In this document: one piece after another, positions 17,002 to 25,598 of the stretch
Numbering within the stretch: the first letter of the stretch is position 1
Layout of the letters: each line of letters starts with the position of its first letter
DNA from: an uncultured Lachnospiraceae bacterium
GTDB lineage: Bacteria; Bacillota; Clostridia; Lachnospirales; Lachnospiraceae
Reading direction: 5' to 3'
Length of the DNA: 64,000 nt
Assembly (NCBI GenBank): GCA_910588955.1
Contig: CAJURQ010000009.1
Location: 1 to 64,000, forward strand
Notes under the pieces: generated by a model
Database searches by the model: none
What the model was told of the DNA's origin: nothing
What the model saw: the letters and a program-made list of their open reading frames with translations, nothing else
Translations under genes and position numbers: made by a program

Positions 17002-17694
17002 ATGATCTATTCAAAAGAAGTGGAAGAAATGTGTACAGTGGCACAGGGCGTTCATCATGGCTGTGCTCCTATCCCCGAGGAAGCAAAGTGGGTGCAGGCG
17101 AAGGAAGTGAAAGACATTTCCGGTCTGACACACGGCGTAGGCTGGTGTGCTCCTCAGCAGGGCGCTTGTAAGCTGACCCTGAACGTAAAAGAGGGTATCA
17201 TTCAGGAGGCGCTCGTGGAGACGATCGGCTGTTCCGGTATGACGCACTCCGCAGCGATGGCTTCCGAGATTTTACCGGGTCTTACGGTTATGGAAGCGCT
17301 CAACACGGATCTGGTGTGTGACGCTATCAACACGGCTATGAGAGAGCTGTTCTTACAGATCGTGTACGGTCGTACACAGTCTGCATTCTCCGAGGACGGT
17401 CTTCCGGTAGGCGCAGGTCTTGAGGATCTTGGTAAGGGTTTGAGAAGTCAGGTAGGTACGATGTACGGCACGCTCAAGAAAGGTCCCCGTTACCTCGAGA
17501 TGGCAGAGGGCTACGTGACAGGGATCGCTCTGGACGCGAACGACGAGATCATCGGTTACAAGTTTGTCAGCCTCGGCAAGATGACAGATTTCATCAAGAA
17601 GGGCGACGACCCGAACACAGCGTACGAGAAAGCTTGCGGTCAGTACGGTCGCGTGGACGACGCTGTAAAGATCATTGATCCCAGAGTAGAATAA
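17002..17694 (+). CDS. NifU/IscU-like iron-sulfur scaffold protein
   Basis: A 230-residue cytosolic protein with an N-terminal region like the NifU_N/IscU scaffold. Candidate cluster ligands are the cysteines in GWCAPQQGACKLT (about 49 and 56) and in TIGCSGMTHSAAMASEILPG-type sequence near 76, the hallmark of the fold, plus C104. A C-terminal extension of about 100 residues is not part of classical IscU. The strong AAAGGAG site and the high use of favoured codons (GGT, CGT, AAG) indicate high expression. It is paired with the GGGtGRT gene 21 nt downstream. Its partner protein and cluster are not established. Confidence 0.82.
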   Translation: MIYSKEVEEMCTVAQGVHHGCAPIPEEAKWVQAKEVKDISGLTHGVGWCAPQQGACKLTLNVKEGIIQEALVETIGCSGMTHSAAMASEILPGLTVMEALNTDLVCDAINTAMRELFLQIVYGRTQSAFSEDGLPVGAGLEDLGKGLRSQVGTMYGTLKKGPRYLEMAEGYVTGIALDANDEIIGYKFVSLGKMTDFIKKGDDPNTAYEKACGQYGRVDDAVKIIDPRVE

Positions 17695-17715
17695 TAAACA
17701 GGAGGAGAAGATAAG

Positions 17716-18726
17716 ATGGCTTTATTTGAATCATATGAGAGAAGAATTGATAAGATCAATTCCGTATTGAGCAGCTATGGCATTTCTTCCATCGAAGAAG
17801 CTGAAAAAATCACAAAAGACGCCGGCTTGGATGTATATGAGCAGGTGAAGAAAATCCAGCCCATCTGTTTTGAGAACGCATGTTGGGCATACACCGTAGG
17901 CGCGGCAATCGCGATCAAGAAGGGCTGCAAGAAGGCGGCTGACGCTGCTGCTGCAATCGGCGAGGGCTTACAGGCATTCTGTATTCCCGGTTCTGTGGCT
18001 GACACCCGTAAGGTAGGTCTGGGACACGGTAATCTTGGCAAGATGCTCCTTGAGGAGGAGACGGACTGCTTCGCATTCCTTGCAGGTCACGAGTCTTTCG
18101 CGGCGGCTGAGGGCGCAATCGGTATCGCTGAGAAGGCAAACAAGGTTCGTCAGAAACCCCTTCGTGTCATTCTGAACGGTCTCGGAAAAGACGCGGCGAA
18201 GATCATTTCCAGAATCAACGGCTTCACCTTTGTGGAGACCGAGTACGATCCTTACACCAACGAGGTGAAGGAAGTGAGCAGAACTCCTTACTCTGAGGGT
18301 CTTCGCGCTAAGGTAAACTGCTACGGCGCAAACTCCGTGCCCGAGGGCGTGGCAATCATGTGGAAGGAGAACGTGGACGTGTCCATCACCGGTAACTCCA
18401 CCAACCCGACCAGATTCCAGCATCCGGTAGCAGGTACATACAAGAAGGAGAGAACTGAGGCAGGTAAGAAGTACTTCTCCGTAGCGTCCGGCGGCGGCAC
18501 GGGTCGTACCCTGCATCCCGATAACATGGCGGCGGGTCCTGCATCCTACGGCTTCACTGATACGCTCGGTCGTATGCACTCCGACGCACAGTTCGCGGGC
18601 TCTTCCTCCGTTCCGGCACACGTTGAGATGATGGGTCTGATCGGTATGGGAAATAACCCGATGGTAGGCGCGACGGTAGCTGTAGCGGTTCTGATTGAGG
18701 AGGCTGCTAAGGCTGGGAAGTTCTAA
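17716..18726 (+). CDS. GGGtGRT family protein
   Basis: A 336-residue protein named for its SGGGTGRTLHPDN motif (about 255-267). The function of this family is unknown to me. Glycine-rich loops (GGGTGRT, IGMGNNPMVGAT) suggest nucleotide or cofactor binding, and several cysteines lie at 53-58 and 73-95. It directly follows the NifU-like gene behind AGGAGGAG, and the pair recurs in many Clostridia as far as I recall. Codon use is strongly biased, as for abundant proteins. A terminator follows at once, so the two genes form a complete operon. Confidence 0.85.
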   Translation: MALFESYERRIDKINSVLSSYGISSIEEAEKITKDAGLDVYEQVKKIQPICFENACWAYTVGAAIAIKKGCKKAADAAAAIGEGLQAFCIPGSVADTRKVGLGHGNLGKMLLEEETDCFAFLAGHESFAAAEGAIGIAEKANKVRQKPLRVILNGLGKDAAKIISRINGFTFVETEYDPYTNEVKEVSRTPYSEGLRAKVNCYGANSVPEGVAIMWKENVDVSITGNSTNPTRFQHPVAGTYKKERTEAGKKYFSVASGGGTGRTLHPDNMAAGPASYGFTDTLGRMHSDAQFAGSSSVPAHVEMMGLIGMGNNPMVGATVAVAVLIEEAAKAGKF

Positions 18727-18751
18727 GAAATAGCATAAAGAAAAGCATGAA

Positions 18752-18783
18752 AAAGCCCACAAATTCAACACTTGTGGGCTTTG
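18752..18783 (+). terminator. Terminator of the NifU-like/GGGtGRT operon
   Basis: AAAGCCCACAA (18752-18762) and TTGTGGGCTTT (18772-18782) form a perfect 11-bp stem with a 9-nt loop. A reading frame opening at the TTG of 18772 starts inside this hairpin and is not the start of the next gene. A TATAAT at 18831-18836 with a poor -35 is the likely promoter of that gene. Confidence 0.88.
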
Positions 18784-18879
18784 CTTTATGAGAATGGGAA
18801 AAAAGGGAAACCCCTAATATCTGCTTTATGTATAATGACGGGCAAGAAATTTAAAAGCATAATGAGAGGGATAAATCAA

Positions 18880-21800
18880 ATGAGAAAAAGAAAAATACGA
18901 TTGTTGGCAGGTTTAATATGTATGGTATTAATTTTTTTCGATATCATACCTACCGGATTTCAAGTATCAGCAAATGAAGTAGAGCAGGAAGACTCTGATG
19001 CCAACGCAGATGATCTGGGTGAGGAAGGTGCGTTAGAAGATGAACTGACTGAGAATGATGGTGAAGGGGCTGATTCAGGTGAATTGGATACAGAAAATGG
19101 GGGGGGGGTGGACATAGAGGAAGAAGAGCTTGTTAATGATGAAGCGGATGATGGACCGCAGGATGAAGCGGATAATGTAGAAAATGAGCCGGAGAATTCG
19201 GAAAAAGAGGAAGAACAAGAACAGGAAACTCCCAATAATGAGGAAGGGAATATAAACGATGAAAAATATATCAGTATTAATTCAGTATCATCTTTAAGTG
19301 CGGAGGAGAGATTGGAGTCAATGCTTTCCGGTAATGATATTGCATATGGAACTGATGGAGATATTGCATGGGTAATTGATGCAGATGGAAAGCTGACCGT
19401 AGAGGGAAGTGGAGATTTTACGCGTAATAAAGGTGATTATGATGTAGCACCATGGTATGGGTATGGGTCCTCCATAATATCTGCTGAAATTAACATAACA
19501 GGTATGAGCGACGCATCTTATATGTTTAATGATTGTGAAAACATGCAAAGCTTGGATCTAAGTAACTTTGACACCAGTAGAGTAACAAAAATGACACGTA
19601 TGTTTGGTGACTGTCATAGCTTAAAAAGCTTGGATCTAAGTAGCTTTGACACTAGTAATGTAACAGTTATGGATGATATGTTTTTTAACTGTATTAGTTT
19701 ACCAAGTGTGGATTTAAGTAACTTTGATACTAGTAAAGTAACAGATATGGCAGGTATGTTTTCTGTATGTGCAAACTTACAAAGCTTGGATCTAAGTAAC
19801 TTTAATACTAGTAATGTAACAAATATGGCATATATGTTTTCTAATATAAGCTTACAAAGCTTGGATCTAAGTAACTTTAATACTAGTAAAGTAACAAATA
19901 TGGCAGGTATGTTTGAGGGATGTATAAACTTACAAAGTTTGGATCTAAGTAATTTTAATACTAGTAAAGTAACAAATATGGCAGGTATGTTTCAGTATTG
20001 TTGGAAGAATTTACAAAGTTTGGATCTAAGTAGCTTTAATACCAGTAAAGTAACAGATATGGCAGATATGTTTGAGGGCTGTCAAAATTTACAAAGTGTG
20101 GATTTAAGTAGCTTTGACACTAGTAAAGTAACAGATATGGCAGATATGTTTTGGGGATGTAGCAGCTTACGAAGCTTGGATCTAAGCAATTTTAATGTTA
20201 TCAATGTGACAAAAATGAAGAATATGTTCAGTGAATGCATGGATTTGTTAACCATACATACTCCATGCAATATTAATGTTTCCATAGACCTGCCTGGCGA
20301 CGATTGGTATCTTCCAGACGGTTCAACTGTCACCGAAATGCCCAGGAACCTAAGCTACAGCATAGTCTTAATGAAAAATTATATATCAGATGAAAAATTA
20401 CAGTATGTGAAGAACTTGACACAGGTTTCCTTAAAAAACATAGATGCGGACTCAAAAGAATCTATTGAATCTGCGATATACAATCTGTTATTTAAGGCTG
20501 AGTATCGTCCTATAAAATCAAATATTCCGGGGGATACCATGGTCTTTACAGGAACAAAAGATACGATTGCAAGGTGGCCTATCCAGAATAAGGATCCTTA
20601 TGGCAGGAAGATAAATGATTCTGTGTTAGGCACTGTAAAATGGAATCATGGTTCAGCAGGCTGCATGTCATATGCTTGTTTTGCATCTGCATATATTTAT
20701 GGAACAAATGGAGCAAGCAAAAAGAGAAGTAACCTCAATGCCGATGGTGTCAAAGAATTTATACACCAGTACGCCGACCCGGGAGAACAGCTCCGTTATA
20801 ATAAGCCGCACTCAATCGTTTTTCTAGGAGAGTCCCCGGATGGCGATGGGTTTTATTATATCAGTTATGGCGGAGGAATCAGCAAAAGAGGAGTATCCCA
20901 TACCCTGTATCTGGCTGAATATACAAGCTATGAAAACTTTGCATCTGTAGTAAAGAAGTATGGGAATAACCTTTATATCTGGGATACAAATCATGGCTCC
21001 TACTATAATGGAACAGCAAGGGCTGTTACCGATGTACGCAGCGGAAACGGTGTGGAAAAAATAGTTATGTGGATTGCCTGTCCTGTTGAGGCTGCAATTG
21101 AACTGAATGGCGAAGTTCTTGATAGTCTCAGTCTAGGAACAGCCGATTTTGGTACGGTAGAGCGCGATGGTGATGAAATTATATTTAATTTAGAATATTC
21201 GCCTGACTATAATCTTGCAATTACAGGAACTGGGGAAGGCTCCATGTCACTGACATTGGCATACTATGATGCGGCAGATAATTTAATTGACAAGAGAGCA
21301 TTTGTAAATGTTCCTATTGAAGGCTCTACAGAAATACAGACAAGCGGATTTGAGTCTCAGTCAGATTTTGTATTATATGTCTCAGATGCCACAAATGAAA
21401 TGGATATATGGGGAGCCGGCATAGGGGAAACCGTATATGAACCTGATGATATATACTGCACTGCTAATGAGCCGGAAGATGATGAATCAGATGATAATGA
21501 AGAAAGCGGGGTCCTCCCTGATGATATCCCCTCAGACGGTATCATCCCGGACGGTATCTGGTCAGCAGGTATCACTGATATGATATATACCGGCAGTAAC
21601 ATTACCCAATCTTTCCGTCTCTACGATGGAAATAAACGCCTGCAGGAGAAAGTAGATTACACTGTTTCTTATAAGAACAATAAATCCGCCTACACTTATA
21701 CCGAAGAGGAATACGCAGACTTTGAAAGCAATCTGCAAAATGCCGGTCAGACCAAGTACAGCGGTTTTGATCCGAAAAAAGCTCCGCAGGTCATCATCAA

Positions 21801-23610
21801 GATGAAAGGCAACTATTCCGGAAGCCGGATCATATACTTCCGGATACAGCCAGCAGATATTTCCGGCGCCGGTTTCAGTACCAATGATTTGGCAGTTACC
21901 TATACCGGCAAAAAACAGACTCCTACACCGACCCTTACATGGAATGGAAAAAAGTTAAAGTATAATACGGACTTTTATATCCCGAAGTATGACAATGCTA
22001 AGAATGATAAAAGTGCATTTTCAGAGTCCAAGACATATAATCTGATGATTGTAGGAAAAAATAATTTTACAGGAGAAATTCCGATAACGCTTACAATTAG
22101 TGCAAACAGTAAACAGATTGCCATGAGTAGCGTCACAATAAAAGGAATTAGAAGCCAAGCATGGACAGGACAGCAGATTATGCCTGCCGGTTACACGGTA
22201 AAGTATAAGACGGATGTACTTTCTGAAGGAAACAGCGATTATACTGTCAGCATAGGAGAAAATACTGACGTAGGAATCGGAACGATCATTCTGAAAGGAA
22301 CCGGAACGGACGATGACGAAGATGGTTACAGCTATATTGGGAGCAAAATTGTGTCTTTCAAGATAACAGGCACCGCAATGAGCAAAGTAACAGTTTCTGG
22401 GGTGGATAAAAGTTATGCCTATACCGGAACGTCAATTGAGCCGAATGCGACTCTGACTTATAAAGCAAATAAAAATGCGGATCCTGTTATTCTGGAGAAA
22501 GGTATCCATTATACCGTCACCTACCAGAAAAATCAGGACAGAGGAACCGCAACGATCATCTTTAAGGGACTTGAAAGCGGTGGTTACACAGGAACAAAAA
22601 AGACTACTTTTAAGATCGTAGCCAGTGGGATTACAGATAAAATAGAAGGTGGGAATCGACTTGAGAAGATCTTGATAACCTATCAGGATATTGAAAATGT
22701 CAAGGATGGCATTTATGAAGCCCCTTATATGAAGGGCGGGGCAATGCCAAAAGTTATTGTAACCAGTGGAGATAAGACGTTAATACTTGGAAAAGATTAT
22801 ACGGTTAGCTATGCCAATAATAAGAAGGTTGCACTTTCCACCGATGCGAAAGCACCTACAATTACGGTCAAAGGGAAGGGAAATTATTCAGGCAGCAAGA
22901 AAGCAACATTTACGATCGTAGCGAAACCTTTATCAGAAGAAAGCGGCATCACGGTTGTAGCAAAGGATAAAGTCGCGAATACAAAGAAGAACGGTTACAG
23001 GCAGAGCTTTAAAGTATATGATGCTGATGGGAAAGCACTGGGGAGCAGTGACTATGATACTCAAAATGTTGTTTATACACTGATTCAGACAAAAGACGAA
23101 AGTGGAACGGTTAAAACAGTAAATGAAACTCTGGATAAGGAGTCCATTGTCCCTGCGGATTCAGTGATTCGGATAGTAGTGCAGGGTAAAGGGAATTACG
23201 TCGGTGGTAGCGTATCGGGGACATACCGTATTCTGAAAAAGGACTGTGATATCAGCAAGGCGACGATAAAGATCAGTAATCAGGAATACACAGGGCAACC
23301 AGTTGAGATCACTGACCAAAGCCAATTTATGGAGGGAAAAGTTTATCTCAAGGTAGGCAGTGAAAAGAAAGTATTGACACTTGGGGAAGATATCGAGGTT
23401 ATGCCGGATAGTTATATTAAAAATATAAATATAGGAACTGCGAAAGTAACATTCCGTGGCATTAATGAATTTGGAGGAGAGAAAACTGTAGGTTACAAAA
23501 TCGGAACACGTTCCATTGCGGATTTCTGGAAGGGGGTTTTTAATAAATTATCTGAATTGATGGCATATGTTGAGATGCAGAGTGAATTGGAGTTGACAGT
23601 GACCATATAG
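18880..23610 (+). CDS. BspA-type repeat surface protein with cysteine-peptidase-like domain
   Basis: A 1576-residue secreted protein. The start at 18880 has AGAGGG 9 nt upstream. Residues 1-31 are a signal peptide ending VSA. An acidic, low-complexity spacer (about 33-130) contains a 10-G DNA tract. About nine 24-26-residue BspA/DUF285 repeats (LDLSNFDTSKVTDMAGMF type) span about 205-455. A domain at about 560-740 has a possible Cys-His-Asp set (C595 in GCMSYAC, H674 in GVSHT, D702 in IWDTN). From about 900 on, Ig-like repeats recur with DYTVSYxNN and KGKGNYSGS. No LPXTG anchor is seen. Likely roles are adhesion or host interaction. Confidence 0.85.
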   Translation: MRKRKIRLLAGLICMVLIFFDIIPTGFQVSANEVEQEDSDANADDLGEEGALEDELTENDGEGADSGELDTENGGGVDIEEEELVNDEADDGPQDEADNVENEPENSEKEEEQEQETPNNEEGNINDEKYISINSVSSLSAEERLESMLSGNDIAYGTDGDIAWVIDADGKLTVEGSGDFTRNKGDYDVAPWYGYGSSIISAEINITGMSDASYMFNDCENMQSLDLSNFDTSRVTKMTRMFGDCHSLKSLDLSSFDTSNVTVMDDMFFNCISLPSVDLSNFDTSKVTDMAGMFSVCANLQSLDLSNFNTSNVTNMAYMFSNISLQSLDLSNFNTSKVTNMAGMFEGCINLQSLDLSNFNTSKVTNMAGMFQYCWKNLQSLDLSSFNTSKVTDMADMFEGCQNLQSVDLSSFDTSKVTDMADMFWGCSSLRSLDLSNFNVINVTKMKNMFSECMDLLTIHTPCNINVSIDLPGDDWYLPDGSTVTEMPRNLSYSIVLMKNYISDEKLQYVKNLTQVSLKNIDADSKESIESAIYNLLFKAEYRPIKSNIPGDTMVFTGTKDTIARWPIQNKDPYGRKINDSVLGTVKWNHGSAGCMSYACFASAYIYGTNGASKKRSNLNADGVKEFIHQYADPGEQLRYNKPHSIVFLGESPDGDGFYYISYGGGISKRGVSHTLYLAEYTSYENFASVVKKYGNNLYIWDTNHGSYYNGTARAVTDVRSGNGVEKIVMWIACPVEAAIELNGEVLDSLSLGTADFGTVERDGDEIIFNLEYSPDYNLAITGTGEGSMSLTLAYYDAADNLIDKRAFVNVPIEGSTEIQTSGFESQSDFVLYVSDATNEMDIWGAGIGETVYEPDDIYCTANEPEDDESDDNEESGVLPDDIPSDGIIPDGIWSAGITDMIYTGSNITQSFRLYDGNKRLQEKVDYTVSYKNNKSAYTYTEEEYADFESNLQNAGQTKYSGFDPKKAPQVIIKMKGNYSGSRIIYFRIQPADISGAGFSTNDLAVTYTGKKQTPTPTLTWNGKKLKYNTDFYIPKYDNAKNDKSAFSESKTYNLMIVGKNNFTGEIPITLTISANSKQIAMSSVTIKGIRSQAWTGQQIMPAGYTVKYKTDVLSEGNSDYTVSIGENTDVGIGTIILKGTGTDDDEDGYSYIGSKIVSFKITGTAMSKVTVSGVDKSYAYTGTSIEPNATLTYKANKNADPVILEKGIHYTVTYQKNQDRGTATIIFKGLESGGYTGTKKTTFKIVASGITDKIEGGNRLEKILITYQDIENVKDGIYEAPYMKGGAMPKVIVTSGDKTLILGKDYTVSYANNKKVALSTDAKAPTITVKGKGNYSGSKKATFTIVAKPLSEESGITVVAKDKVANTKKNGYRQSFKVYDADGKALGSSDYDTQNVVYTLIQTKDESGTVKTVNETLDKESIVPADSVIRIVVQGKGNYVGGSVSGTYRILKKDCDISKATIKISNQEYTGQPVEITDQSQFMEGKVYLKVGSEKKVLTLGEDIEVMPDSYIKNINIGTAKVTFRGINEFGGEKTVGYKIGTRSIADFWKGVFNKLSELMAYVEMQSELELTVTI
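19099..19108 (+). repeat. Run of ten G inside the surface-protein gene
   Basis: Ten consecutive G at codons 74-77 of the surface protein (read GGG GGG GGG GTG). The surrounding DNA is AT-rich. Nine G would give TAG two codons after the tract; eleven would give TAA about nine codons on. Such tracts commonly slip during replication and switch genes on and off. Confidence 0.9.
19505..20250 (+). repeat. Tandem 72-78-bp coding repeats
   Basis: About nine near-identical units encode the BspA-type repeats. Blocks such as AGCTTGGATCTAAGTAACTT and AAAGTAACAAATATGGCAGG recur almost unchanged. Unit length varies by one or two codons, seen as MFSNISLQS, MFEGCINLQS and MFQYCWKNLQS. This layout can expand or shrink by recombination. 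Confidence 0.85.
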
Positions 23611-23712
23611 CAACCAAATGGTACTGAAAGGCGAGCGTTTTGACGTTTATGTTATAACAAACCAATAAAGCAAGAACAAATAGAAACTGGGGATTTTTGG
23701 AACAAAAAAGTG

Positions 23713-23741
23713 TTGACTTTTTATATGTATTTGCATATAAT
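23713..23741 (+). promoter_or_regulatory. Strong SigA promoter of the NYN gene
   Basis: TTGACT (23713-23718), 17 bp, TATAAT (23736-23741). The transcribed leader holds an imperfect hairpin at about 23748-23777 (AAGAAA with TTTCTT outside, GTTT-TTCG-AAAC inside). The rest of the 23611-23840 gap shows no clear terminator for the surface-protein gene. Confidence 0.8.
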
Positions 23742-23840
23742 AACTTCAAGAAATCGGTTTTTCGAAACTGGTTTCTTGTAGATAGCGAACGGGCTTGTGT
23801 GTTTTATACATGCAAGCCTTTAGATTTATGGAGGGTGTAT

Positions 23841-24443
23841 ATGCTTAGAGGAATGGTTTTTATTGATCATATGAATTTTGATATTGCGTTGCAGAAATAT
23901 TATAAAAGCCTTAGTAAACCGACGATAAAATTAGATTACAATAAATTATTTAGAAATGTTTGTACTCAGATTGCAAATGTAGATTTTTTGAAAGGATTTA
24001 TATTTGTTCCTAAGCCGGATGAAATTTTGATGAAGGATAAAAATCTTGAAAATTATTATAACTGGGTTACGGGTATGAAAAATGCTCCATATACAGATGT
24101 GATTGAAGGAAGGTATGTTGCAAGACCGGTGGATGAGAACATACCAATAGAGATAGATAATAAGAATACATATTATAAGGTGGAAAAAGGAACAGATATA
24201 AATTTAGCGGTACATGCTATCAGTAAAGCATTTTACAATTCATATGATATAGCGTTCTTTTTGAGTGCGGATACAGATTATATAAAAGTATATGAAGTTT
24301 TAAAAAGTATAGGAAAAATTACAGTCGTAGTTGGCGTAAAAGGGCAGAACGTAAATAGTATAAGACCTATAGTAGACAATACATTGATCTTAGATGAGAA
24401 ATTTTTTGATAAATGTAAGAGAGATGCGGTGGTCAGACATTAA
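23841..24443 (+). CDS. NYN-domain (LabA-like) protein
   Basis: A 200-residue protein of the NYN/LabA branch of PIN-fold nucleases, expected to act on RNA. The N-terminal strand carries MVFIDHMNFD, with D9 and N12 as the first acidic-site residues. KGTDINLAVHAISKAF and FFLSADTDYIKVYEVLKSIGK carry the next conserved aspartates, as in LabA-like proteins. The ATG at 23841 has GGAGGG about 7 nt upstream, and a strong promoter lies about 100 bp before it. AT-rich, within the accessory stretch shared with the surface-protein gene. The cellular target is unknown. Confidence 0.85.
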   Translation: MLRGMVFIDHMNFDIALQKYYKSLSKPTIKLDYNKLFRNVCTQIANVDFLKGFIFVPKPDEILMKDKNLENYYNWVTGMKNAPYTDVIEGRYVARPVDENIPIEIDNKNTYYKVEKGTDINLAVHAISKAFYNSYDIAFFLSADTDYIKVYEVLKSIGKITVVVGVKGQNVNSIRPIVDNTLILDEKFFDKCKRDAVVRH

Positions 24444-24461
24444 AGTCAGGATTATAATTCG

Positions 24462-24490
24462 GTTTGAGAAGCTCGAAGCTCTCATTTTTT
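24462..24490 (+). terminator. Terminator after the NYN gene
   Basis: GAGAAGCT and AGCTCTC pair around a CGA loop with one bulged base, followed by six T. It closes the NYN unit. Confidence 0.7.
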
Positions 24491-24515
24491 CCAAAATAGA
24501 TAACATGGTGATGGT

Positions 24516-25559
24516 ATGAAAACAAAAAGTTATGAAGACTTATTTGATAAATATATGCAGGGATAAAAGATTTATGAAAGCATAGTCCTGATTGAAAAAG
24601 GAACGGGGAAAACTATATTCTCAAAGGCTTACGGGGGAAAAGATATAGATAGTCCAATCATAGCGGCGAGCATAACAAAAATGTTTACTGCGGCATGTAT
24701 TTTTATTCTTGTTCAGCAAGGTGATATAACGCTGAACGATAGTCTGTTGGATTTTTACGAACCTGCTTATCTAAAGGGATTGCATGTTTATAAAGGAAAA
24801 GATTATTCTTGTGAATTGAAAATATCGGATTTGCTCTGTCAGACAAGCGGCTTGGCAGATATCTATGAAGAGGGGAAAAACAGCATCAAAAAGCAAGCTA
24901 TCATTTCAGATACATATATTTCCTTTGACGAAAATATTGCTTTAACGAAAAAAAGAGAAGCGCATTTTCCGCCCAATTACAAAAACAATGCCCACTATGC
25001 GGATATCAACTATAATATATTGGGTGATATTATCGAAAAGGTCACAAAATGCTCATTGGAAAAGGTGTTTGAAAAATATATATTTTCAAAAATAAATATG
25101 ACAAAGACGTATCTGCCTGTTTCGGAGAAAGAACATATACCTATGGTTTACTGTGGGGATGAGCAGTTGTATAGACCACAATTTATAATGTGCAGTAAAG
25201 CGAGCGGCGGCTGTATTACCTCTGCAAGAGATTTGATGAAATTTATACAGGCGTTTTTTCATGGAGAACTTTTTGACCAAAAAATGCTTGATGCAAAACG
25301 GTACAGAAAATTGCAGCTATCTATGTTTCCTATCTGTTATGGAAACGGCTATATGAGAATAAAGCTGGGTGGATTTTCCACTTCCTTTTTGGGGCAGGGC
25401 GATTTGATAGGACATAGCGGCTCGACGGGCTCATTTGCATTTTATTATCCTAGCGAAGAGCTATTTTTTGTTGGGGATTTTGATCAAATGAAATATCCGG
25501 CGCTGCCGATAAGGTTTGTGATGCAGCTTGCTATGCTTTCAGTGAAAACGCAGAGCTGA
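24516..25559 (+). pseudogene. Class C beta-lactamase-like serine hydrolase, nonsense at codon 17
   Basis: Reading from ATG 24516, the frame meets TAA at 24564-24566 (codon 17) and then stays open to 25559. The catalytic SxxK motif (SITK) lies after the stop but before the next ATG at 24681. An ATG-24681 product would therefore lack the nucleophile. Downstream features are intact: HYADINYNILGDII at the YxN position (here YAD) and GHSGSTGS as the C-terminal HxG-type motif. Options are a recent null mutation, readthrough, or restart at a non-ATG codon between 24567 and 24660. Family members hydrolyse peptides or esters; the true substrate is unknown. Confidence 0.8.
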
Positions 25560-25598
25560 TCAACTTAGCGATAAATCGGGAGTCAAGGAGGGGGGATG

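Noticed and set aside
18772..18879. N-terminal extension of the surface protein to TTG 18772
   Set aside because: The codon lies in the terminator of the previous operon and upstream of the likely promoter; the signal peptide starts at 18880.
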